Positions 1 through 10,300 of a DNA stretch of 64,000 nt are shown here, in pieces. The stretch's first letter is position 1. Each line of letters opens with the position of its first letter. The translations under genes were made by a program, and so were the position numbers. The stretch is taken from the NCBI RefSeq assembly GCF_002127535.1, contig NZ_MUBJ01000012.1, positions 62,001-126,000 of the forward strand, in the 5' to 3' direction. Source of the stretch: Xenorhabdus vietnamensis (GTDB lineage Bacteria > Pseudomonadota > Gammaproteobacteria > Enterobacterales > Enterobacteriaceae). The notes below the pieces were generated by a model that did no database searches, was not told the origin of the DNA, and saw only the letters and a list, made by a program, of their open reading frames with translations.

Positions 1-309
1 TCCTCGCATACTGATGTCTTGTCCATTGGCACGATCAGTGCCAGCGATATTGATGCCTGGGATGTTACGCAGTAAATCATTCGCATTGCCTGCAACTTGA
101 TTGCTGGCTGAATTTCCTTCAATAACTGTAACCATCATGGGGGCTTCAAAGTTGTTACGCTGGTTGCCAGTGGCATAGACAGTTAAAGTATCCTTGGATG
201 ATTTGTTTTTCTCGGCATGTACTGTTGCTGCATTCGCAGAAGATAAACTTGCGAAGATGACGACACTCAATGTAGACAGTTTCAGGCTTGGTGGTTTAAT
301 TAGAGTCAT
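1..309 (-). CDS. TonB-dependent haem/haemoglobin receptor, N-terminal part (cut by window edge)
   Basis: Reading leftwards from an ATG at 309 gives an open frame of 103 codons that runs off position 1. It starts with a signal peptide (charged MTLIKPPSLK, hydrophobic stretch, SSANA cleavage-like site). A TonB-box-like segment (DTLTVYATG) follows, then the start of a plug domain (VTVIEG, DLLRNIPGI, ISMRG). This is the usual beginning of outer-membrane TonB-dependent receptors. The wording ATGNQRNNFEAPMMVTVIEG resembles HmuR/HemR haem receptors, and the upstream hemP-like gene and Fur boxes support haem uptake. The barrel is outside the window, so the substrate is inferred. Transcription is probably shared with hemP and iron-repressed. 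Confidence 0.8.
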   Translation of the reverse strand, partial: MTLIKPPSLKLSTLSVVIFASLSSANAATVHAEKNKSSKDTLTVYATGNQRNNFEAPMMVTVIEGNSASNQVAGNANDLLRNIPGINIAGTDRANGQDISMRG

Positions 310-407
310 GCAGGTCAATCTCCATGCTGAAATAGTGTGTTTTTATGAATACAAATCACTGAACACAATTAACTGAAAACCTAGCTGATATTTAGTAGGT
401 GAGCTTG

Positions 408-622
408 TTAGATTTCTTTTTGCCTCAGAATAAATTTGCTGGATTTGGCCGGATGTAACCGAAAAATTTGCTGTGATAGCAAATTTCTATAGCATACGGT
501 TTTCCCAAGAGCTGTTGACCATCGATGCAATTGATCTTTACAGAATCATTGGATAGATCAGGAAGAATCTGCTGCTGCAGGAGACTAGTGTAGCAACGTT
601 GATGATGTGCTAATTTTTCCAT
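408..622 (-). pseudogene. hemP: haemin uptake protein HemP homologue with probable frameshift
   Basis: The frame starting at ATG 622 encodes an LLG-type HemP core (INCIDGQQLLGKPYAIEI) but then leaves the family pattern and stops at about 425. Adding one base at the A5 run 462-466 (T5 on the coding strand) would continue as FRLHPAKSSKFILRQKEI and stop at 408. That matches the family ending Y-x-L-R-x-T-x-x-G-K-L-I-L-T-K. HemP proteins are short (about 60 residues) and accompany haem receptor genes; in E. coli the homologue ydiE also sits beside aroH. The gene is therefore either recently broken or affected by a homopolymer base-call error. The first roughly 20 residues are not family-like. Confidence 0.6.
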
Positions 623-637
623 AACCAATCTTGAACA

Positions 638-668
638 ATAATTATTCTAATATTGAGAATAATTATCG
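638..668. promoter_or_regulatory. Fur box(es) upstream of hemP and the haem receptor
   Basis: On the minus strand GATAATTATTCTCAATATT (649-667) matches the 19-bp Fur consensus at most positions. A second overlapping AT-rich copy extends to about 638. The site lies 16-46 bp upstream of the hemP start, where it would overlap the promoter. This fits iron-dependent repression of haem uptake. Called from consensus only. Confidence 0.6.
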
Positions 669-799
669 TTTCAATGGTGGTTAACTTCAAGCTCTTTTTT
701 TTATACCTGAATTTGAGTAGTAATTTTTTGATTTTAAATGATTTGTTTTTATAGATGACTGGCTCCGTCGCGTAGTAGGAGCCAGAATAACGAGAGGAT

Positions 800-1846
800 T
801 CAGGAACGATTTCTCATGGCTTCATCAAGGATACTGATAAACTTCTCTGTATCCTGCCAGCTAAGGCATGGATCAGTAATAGATTGCCCGTATGTCAAAG
901 GTTCTCCCTTAATGACTTTTTGTGCCCCCTCGACTAAAAAGCTTTCGGCCATAACACCAGCAATAGCTGTTGAGCCAGATTGAATTTGCTCACCAATATT
1001 TCTGGCTATATCCAGCTGACGACGATGAATTTTCTGGCAATTAGCGTGGCTGCAATCCACAATCAAACGTTCAGGTAAGTGCAATTCACGTAGTTTATGG
1101 CAGGTCGTTGCAATATCTTCGGCACTGTAATTTGGTTTTTTCCCACCACGCATAATAATGTGCCCATAAGGGTTTCCGTTGGTTTGATAAATAGTCATCT
1201 GACCGTTTTTATCAGGGGACAAAAACATATGCTTAGCTCGTGCTGCGCGTATTGCATCAATGGCGATAAGCGTATTGCCATCCGTTCCATTTTTAAAACC
1301 AACTGGGCATGACAAGGCAGAAGCCATTTCTCGGTGAATTTGGCTCTCTGTCGTTCTGGCACCGATAGCTCCCCAACTAATTAAATCGGCAATGTATTGA
1401 CCAGTGACCATATCCAGAAATTCTGTCGCAGTCGGGACGCCTAATTCATTAATATCAATTAATAGCTTGCGGGCAAGGGAGAGCCCTTTATTGACTTGAC
1501 AAGAACCGTCCAATATAGGATCTGAAATCAAGCCTTTCCAGCCAACGACTGTTCTCGGTTTTTCGAAATAAGCTCGCATCACAATTTCTAGATTATGCTG
1601 ATATTGTTCGCGCAGAGTGCGTAAACGGGAGGCATAATCAAGAGCTGCATCAACATCATGAATGGAACAGGGGCCAATAATGACCAATAAACGTTGATCA
1701 TCTCCTGTCAGAATGGATTCAATACGCTTTCGTGACAATGTCACATTTTGCAAGGTTTTGTCTGATATAGGATATAGCTCTGCAAGCGTTTTAGGTGTTA
1801 TCAGGCTATCAATACGGTGGGTTCTTAATTCATCTGTTTTGTACAT
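800..1846 (-). CDS. aroH: 3-deoxy-7-phosphoheptulonate synthase, Trp-sensitive type
   Basis: DAHP synthase catalyses the first committed step of the shikimate pathway: phosphoenolpyruvate plus erythrose 4-phosphate gives DAHP, in the cytoplasm. The 348-residue class I enzyme is complete. It shows the active-site stretches IIGPCSIH (about 56-63), EKPRTVVGWKG (about 95-105), GARTTESQIHREMAS, GFKNGTDG (about 185-192) and IMRGGKKPNY. It is closest to AroH among the three E. coli isoenzymes in its N-terminus (TDELRTHRIDSLITP), and the hemP-aroH-ppsR order is the same as in E. coli. E. coli aroH is repressed by TrpR; I see no convincing trp operator in 1847-2000. ATG start at 1846. Confidence 0.96.
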   Translation of the reverse strand: MYKTDELRTHRIDSLITPKTLAELYPISDKTLQNVTLSRKRIESILTGDDQRLLVIIGPCSIHDVDAALDYASRLRTLREQYQHNLEIVMRAYFEKPRTVVGWKGLISDPILDGSCQVNKGLSLARKLLIDINELGVPTATEFLDMVTGQYIADLISWGAIGARTTESQIHREMASALSCPVGFKNGTDGNTLIAIDAIRAARAKHMFLSPDKNGQMTIYQTNGNPYGHIIMRGGKKPNYSAEDIATTCHKLRELHLPERLIVDCSHANCQKIHRRQLDIARNIGEQIQSGSTAIAGVMAESFLVEGAQKVIKGEPLTYGQSITDPCLSWQDTEKFISILDEAMRNRS

Positions 1847-2000
1847 ATACTTTCTCGAATTCTACTTCATATTGAGACAGTGTCTGGAATAACCGGGGAA
1901 TCACAATAACTCAACTTCCAACAAATTCAACAGACAATCATGATATTTGCACGAGAAAGTGCCGTGAATAAATATTGTCAAACATGCTTGTATTTTGAAA

Positions 2001-2870
2001 TCAGAACATACGACGCTTCAGTCCCATACTGTCAATAATTTTGGTGGAAATTTCTTCGACAGAATAATTGGTGGTATTCAGGTAATTAATTTTATTTTTC
2101 CGGAATAAAGCTTCAACTTCAGCAATTTCGATCCGACATTGTCGTAATGAAGCATAACGGCTATTTTCACGTCGTTCTTCCCGAATAGCAGCGAGTCTTT
2201 CTGGACTAATCGTCAGGCCAAATAATTTATGTTGAAAAGGCTTTAAGGCTGCGGGTAATTGCAAATTATCCATATCATCTGCAGTAAAAGGATAGTTTGC
2301 TGCCTGAATACCGAATTGCATTGCAAGGTAGAGGCTGGTTGGTGTTTTTCCACAACGGGATACGCCGAGAATAATCACTTGAGCCTGCTCAAGGTTACGC
2401 AATGAAATACCATCATCATGAGCGAGGGCGTAATCAATGGCAGCAATGCGCGCATCATATTGCCCCAGGTTTTTTTTAGATAAGCCGTGAGTCCGATGCA
2501 ATTCAGGCTTTGGTTCCAAGCCGATTTCTTTTTGTAATGGAGCAACCAATGTTTGAACAATATCCTGACAGAAGCCATCGCTACAGGTGATAATATTTTT
2601 GACTTCATTTGAAATGATGGAGTAAAAAACTAAAGGCCTGACTTGGGTCTGTTGATATATCATGTTTATTTGATCTCTGACTTCCTCGGCTCTGGCTTTG
2701 TTTGTCACGAAGGGTAAGGTATAGGAAGTAATCTCAATGGGAAATTGAGACAACACTGCGTGGCCTAATACTTCTGCTGTGATTGCTGTTCCATCCGAAA
2801 TAAAAAATACGCTGCGTTCCAGTATTTTGTTATCAGATGCTTGGGAGGTATGAATTTTTATCATTATCAT
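2001..2870 (-). CDS. ppsR: PEP synthase regulatory protein (bifunctional kinase/pyrophosphorylase)
   Basis: PpsR (DUF299 family) inactivates PEP synthase by ADP-dependent phosphorylation and reactivates it by Pi-dependent dephosphorylation. It acts on the product of the divergent gene ppsA. The P-loop-like [11 protein letters not shown] is clear (about residues 167-177), as are [18 protein letters not shown] near the N-terminus and [17 protein letters not shown] near the C-terminus. Start chosen at ATG 2870 because AAGAAGAG lies just upstream and the family begins close to the ISDGTA motif; an upstream in-frame extension to 2906 has no family support. About 289 residues, slightly longer than the E. 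coli protein (277). Confidence 0.94.
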   Translation of the reverse strand: MIMIKIHTSQASDNKILERSVFFISDGTAITAEVLGHAVLSQFPIEITSYTLPFVTNKARAEEVRDQINMIYQQTQVRPLVFYSIISNEVKNIITCSDGFCQDIVQTLVAPLQKEIGLEPKPELHRTHGLSKKNLGQYDARIAAIDYALAHDDGISLRNLEQAQVIILGVSRCGKTPTSLYLAMQFGIQAANYPFTADDMDNLQLPAALKPFQHKLFGLTISPERLAAIREERRENSRYASLRQCRIEIAEVEALFRKNKINYLNTTNYSVEEISTKIIDSMGLKRRMF

Positions 2871-2888
2871 CGCTCTTCTTTTATTGTT

Positions 2889-2912
2889 ATACCCTTCGTA
2901 TTTCAAATAGCT
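2889..2912. repeat. single end of a TATACCC...TTTCAA intergenic repeat
   Basis: TTATACCC-TTCGTATTTCAAATAGCTGC resembles one arm of the inverted-repeat elements at 22721-22799 and 30431-30501. No matching second arm is visible nearby, so this would be a solo or decayed copy overlapping the ppsR leader. Confidence 0.35.
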
Positions 2913-2925
2913 GCTTTGTTGGCTG

Positions 2926-3003
2926 AATAGTTCTTATGTGAATAGTTTTTATTAAAAATAGTTCCTTATGGAAATAGTTTTTATTGATAATAGTTATTAT
3001 CAG
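2926..3003. repeat. five imperfect 16-bp tandem repeats (AATAGTT...)
   Basis: AATAG recurs at 2926, 2941, 2957, 2973 and 2989 with spacing 15, 16, 16 and 16. Each is followed by TT and an AT-rich half containing TTAT. The array fills most of the space between divergent ppsR and ppsA, upstream of the ppsA promoter. Its function is unknown. Spacing near 1.5 helical turns does not suggest phased bending. Confidence 0.75.
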
Positions 3004-3061
3004 GCGGTATCTATACGCTCCATTTTTCAGATTATACCCGCAAAAAAATAATATTGTTGGG

Positions 3062-3112
3062 TTGATCGATTCACCTTTCTATATCTGACAAGACAATGTG
3101 CTAGGCTATTTT
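3062..3112 (+). promoter_or_regulatory. putative ppsA promoter with Cra operator
   Basis: TTGATCGATTCA at 3062-3073 matches the Cra (FruR) core TGAATCGATTCA at 10 of 12 positions. CTGACA (3085-3090) and TATTTT (3107-3112), 16 bp apart, could be -35 and -10 elements. The Cra site would then be centred about 50 bp upstream of transcription start. In E. coli Cra activates ppsA from a similar upstream position. Consensus-based call. Confidence 0.5.
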
Positions 3113-3177
3113 CTGCTGTAAAGAGCAGCTTTAATTTTCCGATTTGTACTTCCGAATGTAAAAAAGGATAGTTTCTA

Positions 3178-5556
3178 ATGTCCAATAGCAGCCTCATCCC
3201 AAGCAATGTGCTCTGGTATAACCAATTAGGCATGAATGACGTTAATCGGGTCGGTGGTAAAAACGCCTCTCTTGGCGAGATGATTACTAATCTGGCTGAA
3301 CTTGGCGTGTCTGTTCCCAATGGTTTTGCTACAACTGCACAGGCATTTAATGATTTTCTGGAACAAAGTGGTGTTAATCAGCGCATTTATCAATTGTTGG
3401 ATGAAACCAGTGTTGATGATGTCAATCAATTGGCTAAAGCTGGCGCGCAGATTCGCCAGTGGGTGATTGATACGCCATTTACCGCTCAACTTGAAAAAGA
3501 TATTCGTGATGCCTATCTGCAATTGTCTGAAGGTGAGCCTGACGCTTCTTTCGCTGTACGCTCTTCCGCAACAGCAGAAGATATGCCGGATGCTTCTTTT
3601 GCTGGACAGCAAGAAACTTTCTTGAATGTGCAAGGCATTGATGCGGTTATGGTTGCTATCAAGCATGTCTTTGCATCACTTTTTAATGATCGTGCTATTT
3701 CTTATCGTGTCCATCAGGGTTATGACCACCGGGGCGTTGCGCTTTCTGCTGGGGTACAGCGCATGGTGCGTTCTGATTTGGCCTCATCTGGGGTGATGTT
3801 CACGATTGATACAGAATCAGGCTTTGATCAAGTTGTATTCATTACATCAGCTTATGGTTTGGGGGAGATGGTCGTGCAGGGAGCGGTGAACCCTGATGAG
3901 TTTTATGTCCATAAACCTACACTGAGCAATAACCGTCCTGCAATAGTGCGCCGCAATATCGGTTCTAAAAAAATACGCATGGTTTATGCAGATAGTAAAG
4001 AGCATGGGAAGCAGGTGCGTACGGAAGATGTATCAAAAGAATTGCGTAATCGTTTCTCTTTGGTTGACAGTGAAGTGGAAGAACTGGCCAGACAGGCCTT
4101 ATTGATTGAGAAACATTATGGTCGCCCGATGGATATCGAGTGGGCGAAAGATGGACACAATGGAAAGCTATATATTGTGCAGGCTCGTCCTGAAACTGTC
4201 CGTTCAAATCAGCAGGTAATGGAACGCTACCAACTTAATGAGCAGGGCAGTGTTTTGGTGGAGGGTCGCGCGATTGGACACCGTATTGGTGTTGGAGCAG
4301 TCAAAGTTATCCATAATCTTAGTGAAATGGATCGCATTCAAGCGGGTGATGTGTTGGTAACTGACATGACTGATCCAGATTGGGAACCGATCATGAAAAA
4401 AGCAGCGGCCATTGTCACCAATCGTGGTGGGCGTACTTGCCATGCAGCCATTATTGCTCGTGAATTGGGTATCCCTGCTGTTGTTGGTTGTGGTGATGCT
4501 ACTGAGCGCCTAAAAGAAGGTCAGCAAGTAACAGTTTCGTGCTCGGAAGGTGATACTGGTTATGTTTATCAGAATAAATTGGATTTCAGTATTCAGAGTT
4601 CTGAAATTGATAAACTGCCAGAACTGGATGTGAAGATCATGATGAATGTGGGTAATCCTGATCGCGCATTTGACTTTGCTTGCTTGCCAAATGAAGGGGT
4701 TGGCTTGGCGCGATTGGAGTTTATCATTAACCGAATGATCGGCGTGCATCCTCGTGCTCTACTCGAATTCTCCGAACAATCTCTTGAGTTGCAAGAACAA
4801 ATTAAATTGCTGATGGTTGGTTATGATGATCCTGTGGAGTTTTATGTAGGGAGATTGACCGAAGGGATTGCAACACTAGCAGCAGCATTCTGGCCTAAAC
4901 GAGTGATCGTCCGTTTATCAGATTTCAAATCCAATGAATATGCGAATTTAGTGGGTGGAGATATGTATGAGCCGCATGAAGAAAACCCGATGTTGGGTTT
5001 CCGTGGTGCAGGGCGATATGTCTCTGACAGCTTCCGTCAATGTTTTGCTTTGGAGTGTGAGGCAGTTAAGCGAGTACGCAATGTGATGGGACTGACTAAC
5101 GTTGAAGTGATGATTCCATTTGTACGTACAGTGGCTCAGGCTGAAGCTGTAATATCAGAGCTGGCATCTCAAGGCTTGAAGCGCGGTGAAGATGGCTTGA
5201 AAGTCATCATGATGTGTGAAATTCCGTCGAATGCGTTATTGGCAGATCAATTCCTTGAACATTTTGATGGTTTCTCAATTGGCTCAAATGATATGACGCA
5301 ATTGGCCTTGGGGTTAGATCGCGATTCTGGAGTGGTATCCGAATTGTTCGACGAGCGTAATGATGCAGTGAAACAATTACTTTCTATGGCAATTCAAGCT
5401 GCTAAACGTCAGGGAAAATATGTCGGCATTTGTGGACAAGGCCCTTCGGATCACGAAGACTTTGCAGAATGGTTGATGAAAGAAGGAATTGATAGTTTAT
5501 CGTTGAATCCTGATACAGTCGTTAAAACGTGGGTTTCTTTGGCTGAAAATAAATAA
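3178..5556 (+). CDS. ppsA: phosphoenolpyruvate synthase
   Basis: Converts pyruvate, ATP and water to PEP, AMP and Pi, the entry to gluconeogenesis from three-carbon substrates. All three parts are present: N-terminal ATP-binding domain ([32 protein letters not shown]), central swivel domain with the phospho-histidine in [15 protein letters not shown] (about residue 421), and C-terminal TIM-barrel PEP/pyruvate domain ([16 protein letters not shown]). 792 residues, same as the E. coli enzyme. AAAAAGGAT precedes the ATG. It is divergent from ppsR, its regulator, and probably Cra-activated. Confidence 0.97.
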   Translation: MSNSSLIPSNVLWYNQLGMNDVNRVGGKNASLGEMITNLAELGVSVPNGFATTAQAFNDFLEQSGVNQRIYQLLDETSVDDVNQLAKAGAQIRQWVIDTPFTAQLEKDIRDAYLQLSEGEPDASFAVRSSATAEDMPDASFAGQQETFLNVQGIDAVMVAIKHVFASLFNDRAISYRVHQGYDHRGVALSAGVQRMVRSDLASSGVMFTIDTESGFDQVVFITSAYGLGEMVVQGAVNPDEFYVHKPTLSNNRPAIVRRNIGSKKIRMVYADSKEHGKQVRTEDVSKELRNRFSLVDSEVEELARQALLIEKHYGRPMDIEWAKDGHNGKLYIVQARPETVRSNQQVMERYQLNEQGSVLVEGRAIGHRIGVGAVKVIHNLSEMDRIQAGDVLVTDMTDPDWEPIMKKAAAIVTNRGGRTCHAAIIARELGIPAVVGCGDATERLKEGQQVTVSCSEGDTGYVYQNKLDFSIQSSEIDKLPELDVKIMMNVGNPDRAFDFACLPNEGVGLARLEFIINRMIGVHPRALLEFSEQSLELQEQIKLLMVGYDDPVEFYVGRLTEGIATLAAAFWPKRVIVRLSDFKSNEYANLVGGDMYEPHEENPMLGFRGAGRYVSDSFRQCFALECEAVKRVRNVMGLTNVEVMIPFVRTVAQAEAVISELASQGLKRGEDGLKVIMMCEIPSNALLADQFLEHFDGFSIGSNDMTQLALGLDRDSGVVSELFDERNDAVKQLLSMAIQAAKRQGKYVGICGQGPSDHEDFAEWLMKEGIDSLSLNPDTVVKTWVSLAENK

Positions 5557-5584
5557 TCGAATTAATTCAGGACTGAATTAAAAG

Positions 5585-5610
5585 GCCTGTTAGAAAACTT
5601 GCAGGCTTTT
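5585..5610 (+). terminator. rho-independent terminator after ppsA
   Basis: GCCTG and CAGGC form a short stem (5585-5589 with 5602-5606), followed by TTTT. It lies 28 bp after the ppsA stop codon. Confidence 0.65.
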
Positions 5611-5673
5611 ATATTCTATGTAATATGATATTTTTTAGTATGGATGATTAATTACAGAGAAAATAAAATACAT

Positions 5674-5770
5674 AAAAAAAAGCCTATCATGGGCTGACAG
5701 GCAAAGACTACACACAGCAATATATATTACTTCATTGTACCCAGGCTATGGCGTTATAGCCTGGGTTGGC
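5674..5770 (-). ncRNA. rprA: RprA-like Hfq-binding small RNA
   Basis: The minus strand carries TGCTGTGTGTAGTCTTTGCC, identical to the 3' part of E. coli RprA. After it comes an 8-bp terminator stem (GCCTGTCA/TGATAGGC) and eight T. Upstream is a perfect 11-bp stem (ACCCAGGCTAT/ATAGCCTGGGT, 5739-5766) in place of the 5' stem of E. coli RprA. Position next to ydiK is conserved. In E. coli RprA is activated by RcsB and stimulates rpoS translation. The 5' end is uncertain and the 5' half differs from E. coli, so target pairing may differ. The rest of the gap (5780-6043) shows no gene. Confidence 0.78.
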
Positions 5771-6043
5771 AATACTCTGGGAAACGTTTGTTTCGATAAA
5801 ATGGATATTAATTTAATAAGTGAGTTTATTCATTAGGAATCCTCTTAATAAATAAAAATTAGAAAAGAAAATTTAGAAAATAACTTCTTTGCAACAATTT
5901 TTCCGATGGGTGGTTGTTTTTTTGAAAAATGAATTTGTATTTATGATGGAATTCGCGTGGTATATTCACAGGAATTATAATTGCGCGAAAATATCATTTC
6001 CGCGCCGTTATTTAATTATTTTTTGTGCTTTTTCCCGGAATGT

Positions 6044-7126
6044 TTATTCTGAATCTGCCATCTTGATTTCGGGCTTAGGAACTTCATTCATCCATGCTAA
6101 TAGTAAGCTGTAAGAAACAGCTAGTACAACAGGTCCAATAAATAACCCAATAACACCCAGTGAAAGTATTCCGCCGATCACACCGGTAAGAATTAATACC
6201 ATAGGTAAATCAGCGCCAAGACGAATTAAGAAGGGGCGCAGAACACCATCCATTGTGGTTAATATCAAGCTCCAGATAACTAAAATGGTTCCTAAGGTTG
6301 TTTCTCCTGTCCAATAAAGCCATGCGATAGATGGAATGAGAATAAGTAAAGGACCAAGCTGGGCAACACAGCATACAAACATCAGTACTGTTAATATCAT
6401 TGAATAAGGAATGCCGGCAATGATCAGCCCAATTCCGCCTGCGATTGCTTGAACCAACGCTGTTACAACTACACCAAGGGCTACGGCCCGGATGGATTGA
6501 GCGGCCAGCAACACTACGGCATCACCTCGTTTATCTGCCAGTCGAATGGCAAAATGGCGAATGCTCAGCATAACCTGCTCACCTTTCCAATAAAGCAATA
6601 CACTGAATATTACCATGAGTGCCAGATGGAAAAGGAAGCGCCCTGCGTTGGCTGCTTGGGTAAAAAACCATGTTGCTGTTTTACCGATATAAGGGGGAAT
6701 TTTGTTGAGAAGCATGTCACTGCCATCAGCAATCAAATCCTGCCATTTTAGATATAAATCGTCACCAATGACGGGTATCCTATTAAGCCATTCCAGTTGT
6801 GGAAGTTGGAAAGAGGAAGGGGATTTTGCCCATGCAATCAATGGCGCACTGTTTTCTACTAAGCTATTAATAAGTAATGCAATCGGGATGACAAATAATA
6901 AGATCAGTAGTAACGTCATGATAGAAACAGCAATCCAGCGTTTTCCCCATAATCGTTGCTGTAATTTCTCCAATAATGGCCAAGTTGCGATAACTACCAT
7001 TCCTGCCCAAATAAACCCCAAAATAAAGGGGCTTAAGACCCAAAAGCTGGTGGTGATGAGCAATAAAATGAAAAATAGTGCAAATAACAGCTTGGGTAGA
7101 TCTTGATATGATTGAGATTTTTCCAT
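6044..7126 (-). CDS. ydiK: AI-2E family transporter / UPF0118 inner membrane protein YdiK
   Basis: A 360-residue polytopic membrane protein. Two hydrophobic helices lie near the N-terminus (about 13-50), one at 60-85, then a long soluble stretch around 90-150. Several helices follow from about 155 to the C-terminus, including the family's glycine- and proline-rich region (AGGIGLIIAGIPYSMILTVL) and GPVVLAVSYSLL. This is the PerM/YdiK architecture. The family includes proposed AI-2 exporters and ion antiporters, but YdiK itself has no firmly assigned substrate. It is placed as in E. coli, next to rprA and divergent from ydiJ. Confidence 0.9.
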   Translation of the reverse strand: MEKSQSYQDLPKLLFALFFILLLITTSFWVLSPFILGFIWAGMVVIATWPLLEKLQQRLWGKRWIAVSIMTLLLILLFVIPIALLINSLVENSAPLIAWAKSPSSFQLPQLEWLNRIPVIGDDLYLKWQDLIADGSDMLLNKIPPYIGKTATWFFTQAANAGRFLFHLALMVIFSVLLYWKGEQVMLSIRHFAIRLADKRGDAVVLLAAQSIRAVALGVVVTALVQAIAGGIGLIIAGIPYSMILTVLMFVCCVAQLGPLLILIPSIAWLYWTGETTLGTILVIWSLILTTMDGVLRPFLIRLGADLPMVLILTGVIGGILSLGVIGLFIGPVVLAVSYSLLLAWMNEVPKPEIKMADSE

Positions 7127-7342
7127 GAAATTATTTCTCGTGGTAATTGAAAATGCTATTGGTAGTTACAATGGTAATTAAATATAACGCTATTTCACTG
7201 ATTGCTCAAAATTGATAAATATTGTGATATGTTTGAAAGCTTGTTTGCTCAGAAGCCAGAAAATTATCTGAGTTACGCTATCCAAGATAGTATTATAGAT
7301 AAAGCAATGTGGATACTTATTAGAATAAGGGGCAATTAGCCA

Positions 7343-10300
7343 ATGATCCCACGTATATCACAAGCCCCCGATGTCAGTGAACTGACACAGGACTATTTGA
7401 CTGCACTAAAAAAAGCTGGCTTTACTGGGGATACAACCAGTCGCTATGCAGATAGACTCACTATGGCGACAGATAACAGTATTTATCAACTGTTGCCACA
7501 AGCCGTTGTATTTCCCCGCTCCAGTGCCGATGTTGTACTGTTGGCAAGGGTGGCAGGAGAGGAGTGTTTTAAGACTCTGACATTTACCCCACGCGGTGGG
7601 GGTACGGGTACGAATGGGCAATCACTTAACAATGGTATTGTGGTGGATATGTCCCGCTATATGAATCGTATTCTGGAAATTAACCCAGAACGAGGATGGG
7701 TAAGAGTAGAAGCCGGTGTTATCAAAGATCAGCTTAATCAATATCTAAAACCTTTCGGTTATTTTTTTTCTCCGGAACTTTCAACCAGTAATCGCGCCAC
7801 ATTGGGCGGTATGATCAATACAGATGCTTCCGGTCAGGGATCACTGGTTTATGGTAAAACCTCGGATCATGTACTTGGTGTACGTGCTGTTTTATTAGGG
7901 GGGGAAATGTTGGATACCCGTCCTATGGGCACAGCACTGGCGGAATCGATTGCTCAAGAAGAGAGTGTTATTGGTCGTGTTTATAAAACAGTATTGGAAC
8001 GTTGTCGTGAACAGCGGGCATTGATCATTGAGAAATTTCCTAAACTCAATAGATTTCTGACAGGATACGATTTGCGCCATGTATTCAGCGACGATATGCA
8101 ATCTTTTGATCTCACTCGGATTTTGACGGGCTCTGAAGGTACTCTGGCTTTCATTACGGAGGCGACACTGGATATCACGCCGTTACCTAAAGTCAGACGA
8201 TTAGTGAATATCAAATATGACTCCTTTGATTCTGCCCTGCGTAACGCTCCTTTTATGGTGGAGGCCAAAGCACTCTCAGTCGAAACGGTAGACTCTAAGG
8301 TACTAAATTTAGCGCGTGAAGATATCATCTGGCATTCAGTGAAAGAATTGATTGCTGATGTACCTGATAAGGATATGCAAGGGCTGAATATTGTCGAGTT
8401 CAGTGGCAATGATGAACAAGAAATTAATCAGCAGCTGCAAGGGCTTTGCTTGCGTCTTGATGAATTGATGGATCAAAATCAGGCAGGCATTATTGGCTAT
8501 CAGACGTGCAATGACTTGATAGATATTGAGCGCATTTATGCCATGCGGAAAAAGTCCGTCGGATTATTGGGCAATAGTAAAGGTGCAGCTAAACCAATTC
8601 CATTTGTCGAAGATACTTGTGTTCCTCCTCAGTATCTTGCTGATTATATCGTTGAATTTCGCCAGCTCTTAGATAGCCACAAACTGAATTACGGTATGTT
8701 TGGGCATGTAGATGCAGGTGTTTTGCATGTGCGCCCTGCATTGGATATGTGTGATCCTCAACAAGAAATCTTGATGAAACAGATTTCTGATGAAATTGTT
8801 CATTTAACAGGCAAGTATGGTGGTTTGTTATGGGGAGAACATGGAAAAGGTTTTCGAGCAGAATATAGTCCTGCCTTTTTTGGCGAGGTTTTGTATGACG
8901 AATTGCGTCGGATAAAAGCGGCATTTGATCCATTTAATCGATTAAATCCGGGGAAAATTTGTCCTCCAATTGGAGTCGATGCTCCAATGATGAAAGTTGA
9001 TGCCGCTAAACGTGGAACTTATGATCGTACTATTCCTGTCAATGTAAGAACGGCATTCCGTGGAGCGATGGAATGTAATGGTAATGGATTATGCTTTAAT
9101 TTTGATGCTAGAAGCCCAATGTGCCCATCAATGAAAATCAGTCAGCATCGGATACACTCTCCCAAAGGGAGGGCGACTTTGGTTAGAGAATGGTTACGGC
9201 TTTTGACAGAGCAGGGGATTGAACCTAAGTTATTAGAACAGGGGTTGGATCAGGCGCGTCCCAGTTTGCGTGGATTGATTGAAAAGACTCGCAATAGCTG
9301 GCAGGCGTGGCGAGGTGAATATGATTTTTCACATGAAGTCAAAGAGGCAATGTCAGGTTGCTTAGCCTGTAAAGCGTGTTCAACACAATGTCCCATCAAG
9401 ATTGATGTGCCTTCATTCCGTTCACGATTTTTAGATTTGTATCACAGTCGTTATCTGCGTCCATTGCGTGATCATATTGTTGCCAGTGTTGAATACAGTA
9501 CGCCATTAATGGCGAAAGCGCCGCGAGTATTTAATTTTTTCCTGCAACAACCATGGGTACAAAAAATAAGCCGGCATACCATTGGTATGGCTGATCTACC
9601 GTTACTCTCCTACCCGACATTGCAACAGCAACTTGCTGGACATTATGCAGCAAGGACAACGCTGGAACAGTTGGAAGATTTATCTCCCTTTCAGCGTGAT
9701 CAACATGTGCTTATTGTCCAAGATCCTTTCACAAGTTACTACGATGCAAAAGTAATCACTAATTTGGTGCAATTGACAGAAAAATTGGGGTATAAACCTG
9801 TCTTACTACCATTTTCACCCAATGGAAAAGCACAGCATGTCAAAGGGTTCCTGAATCGCTTTGCTAAAACTGCGAGGAAAACCGCTGATTTTCTTAATCG
9901 GATTGCGCGTCTGAATATTCCCATGATAGGTGTCGATCCTGCCCTGATACTGTGCTACCGGGATGAATACAACGATATTCTCGGCGAACAGAGGGGAAAT
10001 TTTAAAGTTCAATTGGTGCATGAATGGCTGACTGACATCCTACCGGAAAAAATGTCACAAGAGAAAAGCGATATTTCAATGTCCGGGCAGGACTGGTATT
10101 TACTGGGGCACTGTACAGAAGTGACGGCATTACCTAATAGTGGTAAACAATGGAGTGATATCTTTCGCCATTTTGGTCATCAATTGAATAATATCAGCGT
10201 CGGATGTTGTGGTATGGCAGGCACATATGGTCATGAAAAGAAAAATCTGGAGAGATCCATTGGCATTTACAAACTTTCATGGGCCCCAGCACTGAAAAAT

